Positions 55,665-64,000 of a DNA stretch of 64,000 nucleotides are shown here, piece by piece (the stretch's first letter is position 1; each line of letters starts with the position of its first letter). The translations under genes were made by a program, and so were the position numbers. The stretch spans positions 13,480,863-13,544,862 of the forward strand of contig CM057135.1 in the NCBI GenBank assembly GCA_029964075.1, read 5' to 3'. This DNA is from Patiria pectinifera. Lineage: Eukaryota > Echinodermata > Asteroidea > Valvatida > Asterinidae. The notes beneath the pieces were generated by a model that worked only from the letters and a program-made list of their open reading frames with translations, did not search any database and had not been told where the DNA came from.

Positions 55665-55892
55665 TTTTTCTTGTTATTGCAACATGTATGGTTGAAGAGC
55701 TATAATGCACGGTTACATTATTTAAAAAAAAAAAAAGAAACAGATCAAATAAGTTAGGTAAGTACGTTAAAATTCCTGTCAAAGTTGATTTTCTTCTTTT
55801 TCCACCGCCCTGTATAGGAAGTAGGGACAAGATTTGTGGTATTTAGCTTGTTTGTTTTATAGAACTATACGAGAAAAATAATCCGTACTTAC

Positions 55893-55976
55893 AGCTTGAA
55901 TAATGCCTTTGATGCTGATTCTGGTGTCTTGGGGAGTCTGGTGTCTGGTGTCAACTGCTTCTTGCATCGATAATGT
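55893..55976 (-). CDS. OB-fold (RPA-like) protein, upstream exon
   Basis: Minus-strand exon of 28 codons between TTCACGCAG and GCT|GTAAGT, phase 0 at both ends: TLSMQEAVDTRHQTPQDTRI then SIKGIIQA. SIKGIIQA is the usual first strand of an OB fold, and the next exon (45612-45824) opens VYPVRAGSSYNLKSIDVED, its direct continuation. Splice sites are good and the frame is open. The gypsy 3' LTR begins only 115 bp upstream (56098), so that element lies in the preceding intron or 5' region. Confidence 0.55.
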
Positions 55977-56090
55977 CTGCGTGAAAAAAAAATTACACTA
56001 GGCTATTGAATGGTACACAATGAAAACTGAAATAGTAAATGTATGCGAAGTCAAATATATGTTCAGTAACCTCAGACCTAATTGAGGTCA

Positions 56091-56115
56091 GGGTTACATC
56101 CTCCCCTTTCTTAAT
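56091..56115 (-). other. Polypurine tract and 3' LTR start of minus gypsy element
   Basis: Minus strand AAGAAAGGGGAGGA followed by TGTAACCCTGACC. A polypurine tract directly before TG is where plus-strand synthesis starts in LTR retrotransposons. Only the first part of the LTR can be present before the OB-fold exon begins; its 3' end is not resolved. Confidence 0.65.
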
Positions 56116-56344
56116 CTGCTGCTTCCGGAAGCAGCATAGGAAAAAGTAGATCAAAGTCAGGAAATGACAGCAGTTTGTTCCCACGAAGAGGTCCACCGGT
56201 GTAAAAAGTCCGAAATTGTCGGCTGAATGCCGGCTTCCCTAAAACATCAAATTTCATTCTCACCGGTGGCCTTGACTGGCTCAACGATCGCCTTGCAGTA
56301 CATGTATCTTCCACAAAAGGATCTGGAGGTTCATCACACATCAC
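56111..56344 (-). pseudogene. Gypsy polyprotein, extreme C-terminus
   Basis: Minus frame with EDTCTARRSLSQSRPPVRMK and FDVLGKP, the RRS..R.PP......VLG.P end common to gypsy-type integrase tails, closing at TAA/TGA just before the polypurine tract. Joined to the repeat-containing tail upstream by a frame change near 56340. Confidence 0.6.
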
Positions 56345-56579
56345 ACATCTGGCGTAGCCTCAGTATGTGTAGGTAAGTCTCTAATTTCAATGTCTGGCTG
56401 AGGTTCTGCAATTTCCTCAATGATTTGCTGTGGCTCCTGATGACTCTCAATGCTTTCCTGAGGCTCCTCAGGACTCGCAGTGTTCTCCTGTTGCTCCTCG
56501 GGATTCTCAATGTTATCTTGAGATACCTCAGGAATCTCAATGTTTTCCTGAGGCTGCTCAGGATTTGCAATGTTTTGAG
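56345..56579 (-). pseudogene. Gypsy polyprotein tail with 11-residue repeats
   Basis: Minus frame (56341-56799) encodes imperfect 11-residue units (DNIENPEEQQE, SPEEPQESIES and similar), 33 bp each at DNA level with CTGAGGCTCCTCAGGA as core. This acidic Glu/Gln/Pro-rich tail follows the integrase. A 249-bp foldback element separates it from the part at 56829-57245. Confidence 0.6.
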
Positions 56580-56828
56580 CAAAGATCTTATAGCGCCGAA
56601 GGCGCAAGATGGGGAACTCCATAGAAATAGCGAAATCGTCATGGACGCCATTCCAGTAAGCAAACCATTGTGAAAACCATTGTTTGCACAATGGTTTGCT
56701 TCGAGTAAGCAAATCATTGTGCAAACAATGGCTTGCACAATGGTATGCTTGCTCGAATGGCGTCCAAGCCGATTTCGCAATTTCTATGGAGTTCCCCATC
56801 TTGCGCCTTCGGCGCTATAAGATCTTTG
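56580..56828. mobile_element. 249-bp foldback MITE
   Basis: Terminal repeats start CAAAGATCTTATAGCGCC on both sides and pair for about 70 bp (GAAGGCGCAAGATGGGGAAC, CCATAGAAAT). The short middle holds several AAACCATTGT/ACAATGGTTT units that also pair with each other. Flanks GTTTTGAG (56572-56579) and GTTCTGAG (56829-56836) form an 8-bp duplication with one mismatch. It interrupts the gypsy tail. Confidence 0.8.
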
Positions 56829-57244
56829 GTTCTGAGTCTCCTCAAGACTCGCAAAATTCCCCTGAGGCTCATCAGGGGTGAATCCAAGTACGCCTACTAC
56901 GGGATTGGACCCCATGGTGGGATTGATACCTCCCCTTTGTTCAGATCGGGTATCCGGTGTGGGCAATTCGGAAGTTGATGAGAAGACCACAATGACTCCC
57001 TCATCATCGCCACTGGTATCATCCTCCTCTGACTCTGTTGGGTCCTCCCGCTCATTAGCGACCATTGTCTTGGCTTTTATTCTAGTCACTGGGCCTTTGG
57101 GCCTTGTTTTACCAGCACACTGTTGAGAAGGTTCCTCATTGAGATAGTCAATGGGAAGTAAGATGTTTCTATGTAGGGTACGGACTCGTCCACCAGTCTC
57201 TGGCCTAACTATATACACAGGCATGTCAGGGTCGATACGCTCAG
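56829..57244 (-). pseudogene. Gypsy polyprotein, post-integrase segment
   Basis: Minus frame 56784-57224: MPVYIVRPETGGRVRTLHRN and ILLPIDYL, the typical end of gypsy integrase (V..V......R..HR..L.P), then a basic then Glu/Asp/Ser-rich stretch (ESEEDDTSGDDEG). It continues from 58038 once the Mutator-like insertion and one 9-bp duplicate are subtracted, in the same frame. Confidence 0.72.
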
Positions 57245-57253
57245 AGACTACAT

Positions 57254-58028
57254 TAGCCCCATAAATGTGGCCAGTTTACTGGACTGCCTCCGTAAACATA
57301 GGCCACACACCGACCGTATGGAAAACGTACTCGGCGAAATGTTGAACATGTTGAAAAAATGTTGAAAGTGATTTCCACCATTTGTCCACATTGCGACTTC
57401 AGACCCAGTTTATTTAAGCTTTAAAAGTACACTTACCCTCTTAATAACAAAATGAGAACCTCCGGCCAGTGTCAGTTGTCCAGCTGCTGCCTAATTTACG
57501 TCCTTTTCTGGAGCCTTTTTGGCAACTTGGATTCATTCTACCTCCTTCATTGTCCGTGGTCCAACTGAACAATGGCGTCGCGCAATATCAAAGGGGCGGC
57601 GCAGGCCCGGTGGCTGTTACCTGCCTTCTGTCAATCCTTCATGTAAAGCGCGCCCTCAAGCGTATACACCCTCGGCCAGCTGGCCGTACGACGTACGTAC
57701 GTATGGACTACCGTACTGACGTACGGTACAATGAAGGAGGTAGAATGAATCCAAGTTGCCAAAAAGGCTCCAGAAAAGGACGTAAATTAGGCAGCAGCTG
57801 GACAACTGACACTGGCCGGAGGTTCTCATTTTGTTATTAAGAGGGTAAGTGTACTTTTAAAGCTTAAATAAACTGGGTCTGAAGTCGCAATGTGGACAAA
57901 TGGTGGAAATCACTTTCAACATTTTTTTCAACATGTTCAACATTTCGCCGAGTACGTTTTCCATACGGTCGGTGTGTGGCCTATGTTTACGGAGGCAGTC
58001 CAGTAAACTGGCCACATTTATGGGGCTA
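57254..58028. mobile_element. 775-bp foldback element with 300-bp arms, Mutator-like
   Basis: The arms 57254-57553 and 57728-58028 are inverted copies, beginning TAGCCCCATAAATGTGGCC; the only difference I see is A6 versus A7 in one run. The 174-bp centre is GC-rich with CGTACGTACGTA-type palindromes. AGACTACAT flanks it perfectly (57245-57253, 58029-58037). Long terminal repeats with a 9-bp duplication are the pattern of Mutator-like elements. Arm identity implies recent insertion. It cuts the gypsy integrase tail. Confidence 0.9.
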
Positions 58029-58037
58029 AGACTACAT

Positions 58038-59262
58038 GTACAGCCTGATTCCAGTGATCTGCAAGTTTCTGCTTGCCTTGCAATCCAAGGTTCTTTACCA
58101 AGACCCGGTCACCTGGCCGGAGTTCATAGCCTGTCAATCCTCTGACATAGTTGGAGTGGTCAGCATTAGAGTGACCATCGGGGCTTACCCCAAACCGAGG
58201 TCAATTGGAAGCCTTGCCTCCCGGCCAAACATGAGGAAGTACGGGAAAAAACCTGTACTGTCATGTTTTGTACAATTATAGGCATGTACAAGGGCTCTGA
58301 CGTAGTGGCTCCACGTTGCCATCTTCTCACTCTCGAGAGTCCTCAGCATGCTCAAGGGTATTCTGTTGAACCGTTCTGGCTGGGGATCTCCCTGAGGGTG
58401 GTAGGGGGTAGTGCGTGACCTTATCATACCAAGTAAGTTAGTCAATTCCTTAACGACCTTACTCTCAAAGTCACGTCCCTGGTCAGAATGTAGGCGCTAG
58501 AATACCATAGTGCACAAATACATTTTCCCAAAGGACCTTGGCGACGGTACGAGCCGTTTGGTCTTTGGTGGGAAAAGCTTGCGCGTGCCTGGTGTAATGG
58601 TCCGTCGCAACAAGAATGGACTTCTTGTTTGTGCTATCTGGCTCAAGGGATAGAAAATCCATGCACACCAGCTCCAGTGGACCACTTGTCCTGATATTCA
58701 CTAGAGGAACAGCGGACTTGGAGTTGGTCTTTCTGGCTATGCATCGACCGCAGTGCCTCATCAACTCGTCGATTTATGTAGCCATGCGGGGCCAGTAAAA
58801 TCTGTCCCGAGCGAGTGCCACTGTGCGTTCAACACCTAGGTGCCCCAGCTCATTATGGGGGCCCCTGATCGCCTGGATGCGATATTGTGTAGGGAGCGCA
58901 AGCTGGTACACTTTCTTGCCCAGATTGTTCGTGACACACCTGTACAGGATATGGTTTGAAGCTCTCAGTTTCTCAAATTCTCGCAGGATAATCTTCGCCT
59001 CAGGTTGGAATTCGGCCAGCGAATCTGGTTTGTTTCCACCTTCAACACACAGTATAACCTGTTTAAAAGATGGATCATCTCGCTGCACCTTGGAAAGAGT
59101 GGACAAGAGGGACATAATCTGGAGTTGGGCATTCGTTGATATGGCCACGCCATGCACTGCAATTTGAACATGTGTTGGGGATTTCAGGACACAGATGGCC
59201 TCTTGGGGACAAATCTCATCCTTGACATCTGCAATTCCTTTTAGACGGGCTTCCAACATTCC
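58038..59262 (-). pseudogene. Gypsy integrase, minus strand, frame-broken
   Basis: In order on the minus strand: a linker (from 59259), the zinc finger HNELGHLGVERTVALARDRF with H and H at residues 135 and 140 and CGRC in the next frame (58483-58764), core Asp in LVCMDFLSLEP, second Asp in SDQGRDFESKV (about 58470), catalytic Glu in PYHPQGDPQPERFNR (58374-58376), then HAYNCTKHDSTGF and FLMFGREARLPIDL, and GYELRPGDRVLVKN of the C-terminal domain. Integrase inserts the element's DNA copy. Frame changes near 58770 and 58497 and the insertions downstream disable it. No reverse transcriptase is found beyond 59262, so this is a 5'-truncated 3' half. Confidence 0.85.
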
Positions 59263-60779
59263 CAGTCTATTTTGCTGCTCGTGTTCATATTTCTGGCTGA
59301 ATTCTGAACCATGTGGCTGTCAGAATTCCCCTTAGATTTAAAGTGTTTTATATATTTCCAAATGTGCTTGTAAATTTGTTCATGTTTATTCATTAACTCT
59401 TGACTTTTATTTACACAGGGCAATGGATTTCTTTGCCAACATGTAAATAACCTACTATTTTGTTTAACATACAGGACTGACAGGAGCAGTAGAATTATCT
59501 TCCTGTGTGTTACCCATACCAATAGCATGTAATGCCTTTTGTGTTTAATTGAATAAGCTTATCCAAGCCTTCCTCAATCTTTGTGTTTGAATTCCTTGAG
59601 GTTGTAAATGAATGAAGTGGAATGTTAGGTATCAGGTTTGGTTTGCAGTGATTGCTGGTATAAGAGAGATTTTTGGTAGACATAGATGTCTTGCATTTAA
59701 TCCTCTGAGCCGCGCGCATTTTACAAGCCGGTGTCGCTGCCGCATTTGCTGCAACTTGCAGAAGCAGAAGCAGATATAACAGACTGCTTATTTAAGGCAA
59801 ATAGTGGTGTGGAGCTGAGACCAAGAGCGGCTGGATCAGCGAATCCAAGATCGTGAATGACAAGGAAACCATGGCCCTTGGCCCTAGCTAGCCTTTGCCT
59901 GAGGTGCATGCCAAAATTGAGGTAGATGGTTGATGAGCCGGGATGCTCAAGACGTTGATTTATGTAGTTGCAACCGTCGAGTTTGACGTACTAAGTGAGA
60001 GTCGCAGAGACGACAGAGGACGCCGGAAGGGCTGTCATTACTAGTGTTACACCACTGAGAGGCTGAAATCAGCAGGAGAACACCTAATTTTTAAAATACG
60101 GTGAACTGTATCATTTCTTGTTTTTGCAATAACATTCAATTGTTATTGAGATCTATTAAGATAAATTTGTTTGATCATCTTGATTTACAAGACATTCTTT
60201 TTTGTGATTTATAAATCGAAGAGGTTCTTTTTTTGTTTGTTGGCCAATTTGACTGGAAATTGAATTTTGGAAGTAGTTAATTGGTCATTGTTGTGGTTTT
60301 TTTTATAAAACCTTTGGAAACATCTAAAGTAAGTGTACTTTGGTTTTTTTATGACTTAGTGGACAAACTTAGAAGTAGTTTCGAAGGTATCCACACCTAG
60401 CGTTCTTTTTTGAGTTTAATTTGTTCAGAAAGTAAAAATAGATATTCCTTTAATTAATATTTTTTTGGTTGAGTTGTGTTTCAAGTTAAGAGTTTAAAAC
60501 TGAGAAGACAGAATACTTATAGTTTATTTTGTGAGATACTTTTGTTGTTTTCCGCATTAATCATCCATTTTATGACTTAAGAGAAATTAATATCCTTTTT
60601 ATGACTTAAGGAGAAATATTGTAAATACTGCAAGAAGAAGTGGACTTATAAATTAAATTGTAAATAATAATTGTGTAAATAGAACTGATCTTGTCCATTG
60701 TTGTGATTATTTGGTGTTTGCAATCTAATCATTTTATCTTTCCAGCCACAGTCCCTAAAACAAAAGGGTAACTGTGACA
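59263..60779 (+). mobile_element. Spacer and probable 5' LTR of the plus gypsy element
   Basis: The sequence immediately before the primer site ends ACTGTGACA (60779), an LTR-type CA end. The LTR's 5' end could not be fixed. T-rich stretches and repeated TTTATGACTTA(A/G)GAGAAAT (60569-60614) lie in it. 59263-59900 has no recognised features. Confidence 0.4.
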
Positions 60780-60782
60780 TTT

Positions 60783-60800
60783 TGGGGGCTTGTCCGGGAA
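60783..60800 (+). other. Primer-binding site, tRNA-Pro type
   Basis: TGGGGGCTTGTCCGGGAA differs at two positions from the TGGGGGCTCGTCCGGGAT primer site complementary to tRNA-Pro. It is 3 bp after the LTR end and 70 bp before the gag start. Confidence 0.75.
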
Positions 60801-60869
60801 AGGGCAAACTAAATTGGAAAGATAGAGAGACACTTTGCAAACCGTAATGATTTCAAGAAGGAGTTATTC

Positions 60870-62951
60870 ATGTTTCCAATGAGACAGTTGATGTGTTTGC
60901 TTTGGTTTTCTTTATTTCAGATCTTGGTTTGCAGATCCACGCCCTCTTGGTCTAACTTCAACCAATTGCCTATTGCTGCTGCGACTGCCGTAAGCGAACG
61001 GTTACGTGTAGGTATGGAAATCGAACGGTTAGTCAATATAGGTATGGAGATGAGTTTGGGTGGTGAAGAGTTGAGAATTTTTGTTAAGGAACAGCAGGAA
61101 AGGTTGAAAGAGGAGCGAAAGGAGAAGGACAATGTTGAACGAGAAATCAGAAAAGCAAAGTTTGATCTTTTGAAACAGGAAAATGAAGCCAAGGAACTAG
61201 AGCTGAAGCTTTTCACCATGAAGAAAGAAGCAGCCACAGCAGAAACTCAGCCTAAACAACCAGCGAAGACCACTGCCAGAGCCTTAACTCCCAAGTTACC
61301 CCCATTTGATGATGAAAAGGATGACATTGATGCTTACCTCCACAGGTTTGAAAGGTATGCCACTGCTCAAAGTTGGGACCCCAACAGCTGGGCCATCAAC
61401 TTATGTGCCCTCTTAAAAGGTAAAGCTCTTGAGGTGTATACAAGACTTGCAATTACTGATGCGTCAAGCTATGATGAACTCAAAAATGCATTGCTCAAAA
61501 GATTTCATCTTACAGAAGAAGGCTTCCGCAACAAGTTCCGTACGTCACAACCAGACAAGTTTGAGAATCCCAAACAATTTGCTGTCAGACTTGACAATTA
61601 TTTTTGCAGGTGGCTAGACTTAGCAAAAGTCAACAAGGACTTTGAAGGCATCAAAGATCTCCTACTCAGGGAACAATTTATCAATGCCTGTAATCTTGAA
61701 CTGTCTTTGTTTTTGAAGGAAAGAAGCCCCACAGACATCCACGCCATGGCTGAATTGGCAGAGAAGTTTGTCGAAGCCAGAGGAGGTGCGTTTGGACAAC
61801 TCACTAACCCCTGTAATTCTTTCCACAGATCAGACAGAACAAGAGATCACAATCAGCGACCAAATAGAACTAGCAGACCGATGGGACAAGACAAACAGTT
61901 TGTTAGGAAACCATTTAACCCATCGCATCAGAAGTCAGGTACACAAAATTTCACTAACCCCAGATCGTCTACAACTTGTTTTCATTGTGGAAAATCTGGT
62001 CATATAGCTAGGAACTGCTGGAGTAATCCTAACCGAACCCCAACCAAGGTAGCAGGACTGATTGCCCAGGATGGAGATCCAACTGTGGAACAGCAAAGTA
62101 CTGCAGGGAATCAGAGACAACCTGCATCACCTCCTCCTGTACCACATCAGGGCGAGTGTGAGAAGTGTGGTCATGTCACCTCATCCCCAGTAACTGAACA
62201 GGTACATGTAGCATTTCTGAATGTAGCTGAATGTTGTTCACACAAGGGCTATGTCACTCTACAGTGTGGGCATAACTTACCCATCATGAGTGCAGCCTGC
62301 AAGGCAGAATTTGTCAGAGGTATGCCAGTCACCAAAGGGAAAGTTGGGTCTAATACAAACTTAGTTTCAGTTTTAAGGGACACAGGCTGTTCAGGTGTTC
62401 TTATTCGTAGGAATCTCGTATCAGATGATCAACTGACCGGTAAAAGCAAATATTGTGTCTTTGTTGATAACACAGTTCGCCAGTTACCAGTTGCCCATGT
62501 CAGTATCAATTCACCATATTTTGTTGGTTCTGTTGAAGCAGTGTGTATGGCAGATCCGATTTATGATGTGATTATCGGTAACATCCCTCAAGCCCGTGAT
62601 CCAGGTAATCCAGATCCCAAGTGGACGAGTGATGATGACAGCGTGATTCAGACAACACAGCCAGAATCCTTCTTGTATGTTCATGCCGTACAGACGCGAT
62701 CACAGAGAGCAGCCGAGGAGAAACCACTTCCAGCACTTAAGGTTTCAAGCCCCCTGCCTGAAGTAACAGCAGATGAACTCCGCCAAGCCCAGGAGACTGA
62801 TCCAACACTACACCGAGTGAGAGAGCTAGTCAACTCAGGAGAAAGCAAGATTGGAAAAGGTGAAAGTTCCTCCCATTTCTTTGTTAAGAAAGGCTTGATC
62901 TATCGCCAGTTTTGCAGTCCTAGTGTAACCGGGGAGAGTGGAATTAGTTAG
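60870..62951 (+). CDS. Gmr1-like Ty3/gypsy gag-protease polyprotein, truncated before integrase
   Basis: An open frame of 693 codons. Residues 62-125: charged coiled coil. 140-305: capsid-like domain, whose second half (FRNKFRTSQPDKFENPKQFA, then IKDLLLREQFINACNLELSL) resembles the SCAN fold, known to derive from Gmr1-like gypsy capsids. 370-383: CCHC knuckle (CFHCGKSGHIARNC). 503-511: aspartic protease RDTGCSGVL, with IYDVIIGN at 564-571. 636-682: AQETDPTLHRVREL and FFVKKGLIYRQF, which in gypsy proteins precede the integrase zinc finger. No reverse transcriptase lies between protease and this segment, as in Gmr1-like elements where integrase comes first. The frame ends at 62951 in unrelated DNA. 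The first Met is uncertain: CTTTATTTCAG at 60907-60919 looks like a splice acceptor, and Met-49 or Met-59 would also fit. Confidence 0.85.
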   Translation: MFPMRQLMCLLWFSLFQILVCRSTPSWSNFNQLPIAAATAVSERLRVGMEIERLVNIGMEMSLGGEELRIFVKEQQERLKEERKEKDNVEREIRKAKFDLLKQENEAKELELKLFTMKKEAATAETQPKQPAKTTARALTPKLPPFDDEKDDIDAYLHRFERYATAQSWDPNSWAINLCALLKGKALEVYTRLAITDASSYDELKNALLKRFHLTEEGFRNKFRTSQPDKFENPKQFAVRLDNYFCRWLDLAKVNKDFEGIKDLLLREQFINACNLELSLFLKERSPTDIHAMAELAEKFVEARGGAFGQLTNPCNSFHRSDRTRDHNQRPNRTSRPMGQDKQFVRKPFNPSHQKSGTQNFTNPRSSTTCFHCGKSGHIARNCWSNPNRTPTKVAGLIAQDGDPTVEQQSTAGNQRQPASPPPVPHQGECEKCGHVTSSPVTEQVHVAFLNVAECCSHKGYVTLQCGHNLPIMSAACKAEFVRGMPVTKGKVGSNTNLVSVLRDTGCSGVLIRRNLVSDDQLTGKSKYCVFVDNTVRQLPVAHVSINSPYFVGSVEAVCMADPIYDVIIGNIPQARDPGNPDPKWTSDDDSVIQTTQPESFLYVHAVQTRSQRAAEEKPLPALKVSSPLPEVTADELRQAQETDPTLHRVRELVNSGESKIGKGESSSHFFVKKGLIYRQFCSPSVTGESGIS

Positions 62952-64000
62952 TTTTAAAATGGGGCACTCTCCTTATGTCCGAGTGGTTCCACTAAAAAAT
63001 TATTTGGGTGGAGCGAAGTTTCTGTTTGTCTCAATAATATGAACTGGTTTATTTACAGCACAAATATGAGACAATATATATACAAATTATTAGGTATTTA
63101 CACAAGAATTATATTAGGAACTTTGTTGGGTGTATAAAAACAGAACTTTGTTGGGTATATAAAAACAGAACTTTGTTAAGTATATAAAAACGACAGTCAA
63201 ATAGGGAAAATAGGGTGGTGAACTGTCACTCCAAAGATGGTATCTGAAATGTATAAAAACGATAAATGACTAAAGAATTATGGGAATTACTGTGGCTTAA
63301 AATGACTGTTGCCCAAACCGAAGAATTATTCAAATGGCCATTTTGCAGGAATATGAAAGACCAGAATGTTGCATAAATGATGGCAAAAAAAAGGTTTTAG
63401 GCATAAACAGGTTTTAGGCATAAAAAGGTTAAATATTAGACAAGGGATTTACTCACCACTTGGGAGGATCAACGTTCATGTCTTCTCCGTGTCCGATGTT
63501 AAAATCGAAGTAGAAGCAGCAAAAATATTGCAAAATACAATGCCGGCAACGCCGGATATATAATTATTTTGCTGCTATCGGGGAGCCGCACCCAAAACTT
63601 GCAGAAAAAGTGGAGTGTGCAATGCTCGCTGTAAATGCTGGTTGCAAAGCAGGAGCAGAACCAGGTAGATAGATGTCAACCCAAAGCAGAGTTGGAACAG
63701 AATCAACAATATTTTGGACCTAGCCCTACAAGAAAACCATACGAAACGCCCGGAATGCCATCTATCTAATTTGAACAAAGCGCGTGGAATGTGAAACTCG
63801 CATGCTCGCTACGCCCATCACATAGTTGAGTAAAATTCTAGGCGGCGCGCGCTGTAAAAAAAAAAGTTTAGTTGGCCGCGAGAGGGCGCTAGGCAAAAAG
63901 CATGATCGCAATGGCTGCTCACATGTGAATCGACATAAACACGAAGTTACAAAAGTTATGAAATGAATGCTGGAGTAAGGAACCAGTCGGGTAAAAGTAA
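62952..64000. other. Right-hand spacer with short tandem repeats
   Basis: 63117-63192 holds three 25-bp units (AACTTTGTTGGGTATATAAAAACAG type), and 63376-63430 has GGTTTTAGGCATAAA repeated. TTTATTTACAGCACAAATATG near 63048 could be part of a minus-strand LTR. 63780-63910 is CpG-rich (GGCGGCGCGCGC), perhaps a promoter. No gene recognised. Confidence 0.45.

Larger units (their letters stand above)
45825..55892 (-). other. 10-kb intron of the OB-fold gene, filled with repeat elements
   Basis: Donor GCT|GTAAGT at 55892 and acceptor CTCAACCAG at 45825. Contents are plus-strand (antisense to the gene) stem-loop/CTAG elements: 46502-47727, 47867-49167, a partial one from 49228, 50824-52820 and 52821-55664. 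45825-46500 and 49671-50760 hold little else. No coding sequence of the host gene was found inside. Confidence 0.55.

Overview
The window looks like repeat-rich genomic DNA from a marine invertebrate, most likely a deuterostome. The signs are introns with GT/AG borders, L1-like and L2/CR1-like non-LTR retrotransposons, Ty3/gypsy elements primed by animal tRNAs, and one gypsy element whose gag has a SCAN-related capsid and whose protease runs straight into the segment that precedes integrase. That protease-integrase order is the hallmark of Gmr1-like elements, described from deuterostomes. No species is named and no database was searched. There is no operon-like coding, no rRNA, no convincing tRNA and no CRISPR array. 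Nearly every recognisable coding stretch is a transposon remnant or a damaged gene.

Layout. 1-3400 is unassigned apart from a G run and a 164-bp tandem duplication. 3400-25900 is dominated by one superfamily of non-autonomous repeats, mostly on the minus strand: arrays of about 150-200-bp monomers full of the palindrome TGACGTCA, bounded on one side by a CTGTTTCGG/CCGAAACAG stem-loop and on the other by a second stem-loop a few bases before CTAG. This resembles Helitron/Helentron-associated elements. Set into it are a 5'-truncated L1-like element (5118-8108), an L2/CR1-like element (16611-18683, minus) and a 2.68-kb inverted-repeat transposon (21436-24113) with a CACAGTG terminus, a perfect 5-bp target duplication and a nested 370-bp MITE. 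26484-29530 is a broken Myb/SANT-like gene that has captured a gypsy polyprotein fragment. 32640-34919 holds exons of a decayed SET-domain (KMT5A-like) gene. 36380-39815 is the 5' half of a minus-strand LTR retrotransposon (gag, tRNA-Leu primer site, 1.58-kb LTR with repeated GTGAGGGTTA motifs). 41375-42586 is a hAT-like element with a nested MITE. 44207-45430 is a PIF/Harbinger transposase remnant split by a 16-bp minisatellite foldback element.

The best candidate host gene is on the minus strand. Exons at 55893-55976 and 45612-45824 join in phase 0 across a 10-kb intron and encode what looks like an RPA-type OB fold. That intron (45825-55892) is filled with plus-strand copies of the same stem-loop/CTAG elements arranged head to tail, including two about 1.2-1.3-kb copies with 171-bp monomers and a 2-kb/2.8-kb tandem pair. 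Upstream of it lie the 3' half of a minus-strand gypsy element (56091-59262), interrupted by two foldback elements (249 bp, and 775 bp with 300-bp arms and a perfect 9-bp target duplication), and then the 5' half of a plus-strand Gmr1-like element (primer site 60783, gag-protease 60870-62951).

The parts do not form a pathway. They record successive insertions whose order can often be read from nested boundaries and target duplications. The most novel material is (i) the stem-loop/CTAG-bounded TGACGTCA array superfamily and (ii) the CACAGTG element with 5-bp duplication and unequal terminal spacing, reminiscent of Transib/RAG-type transposons.
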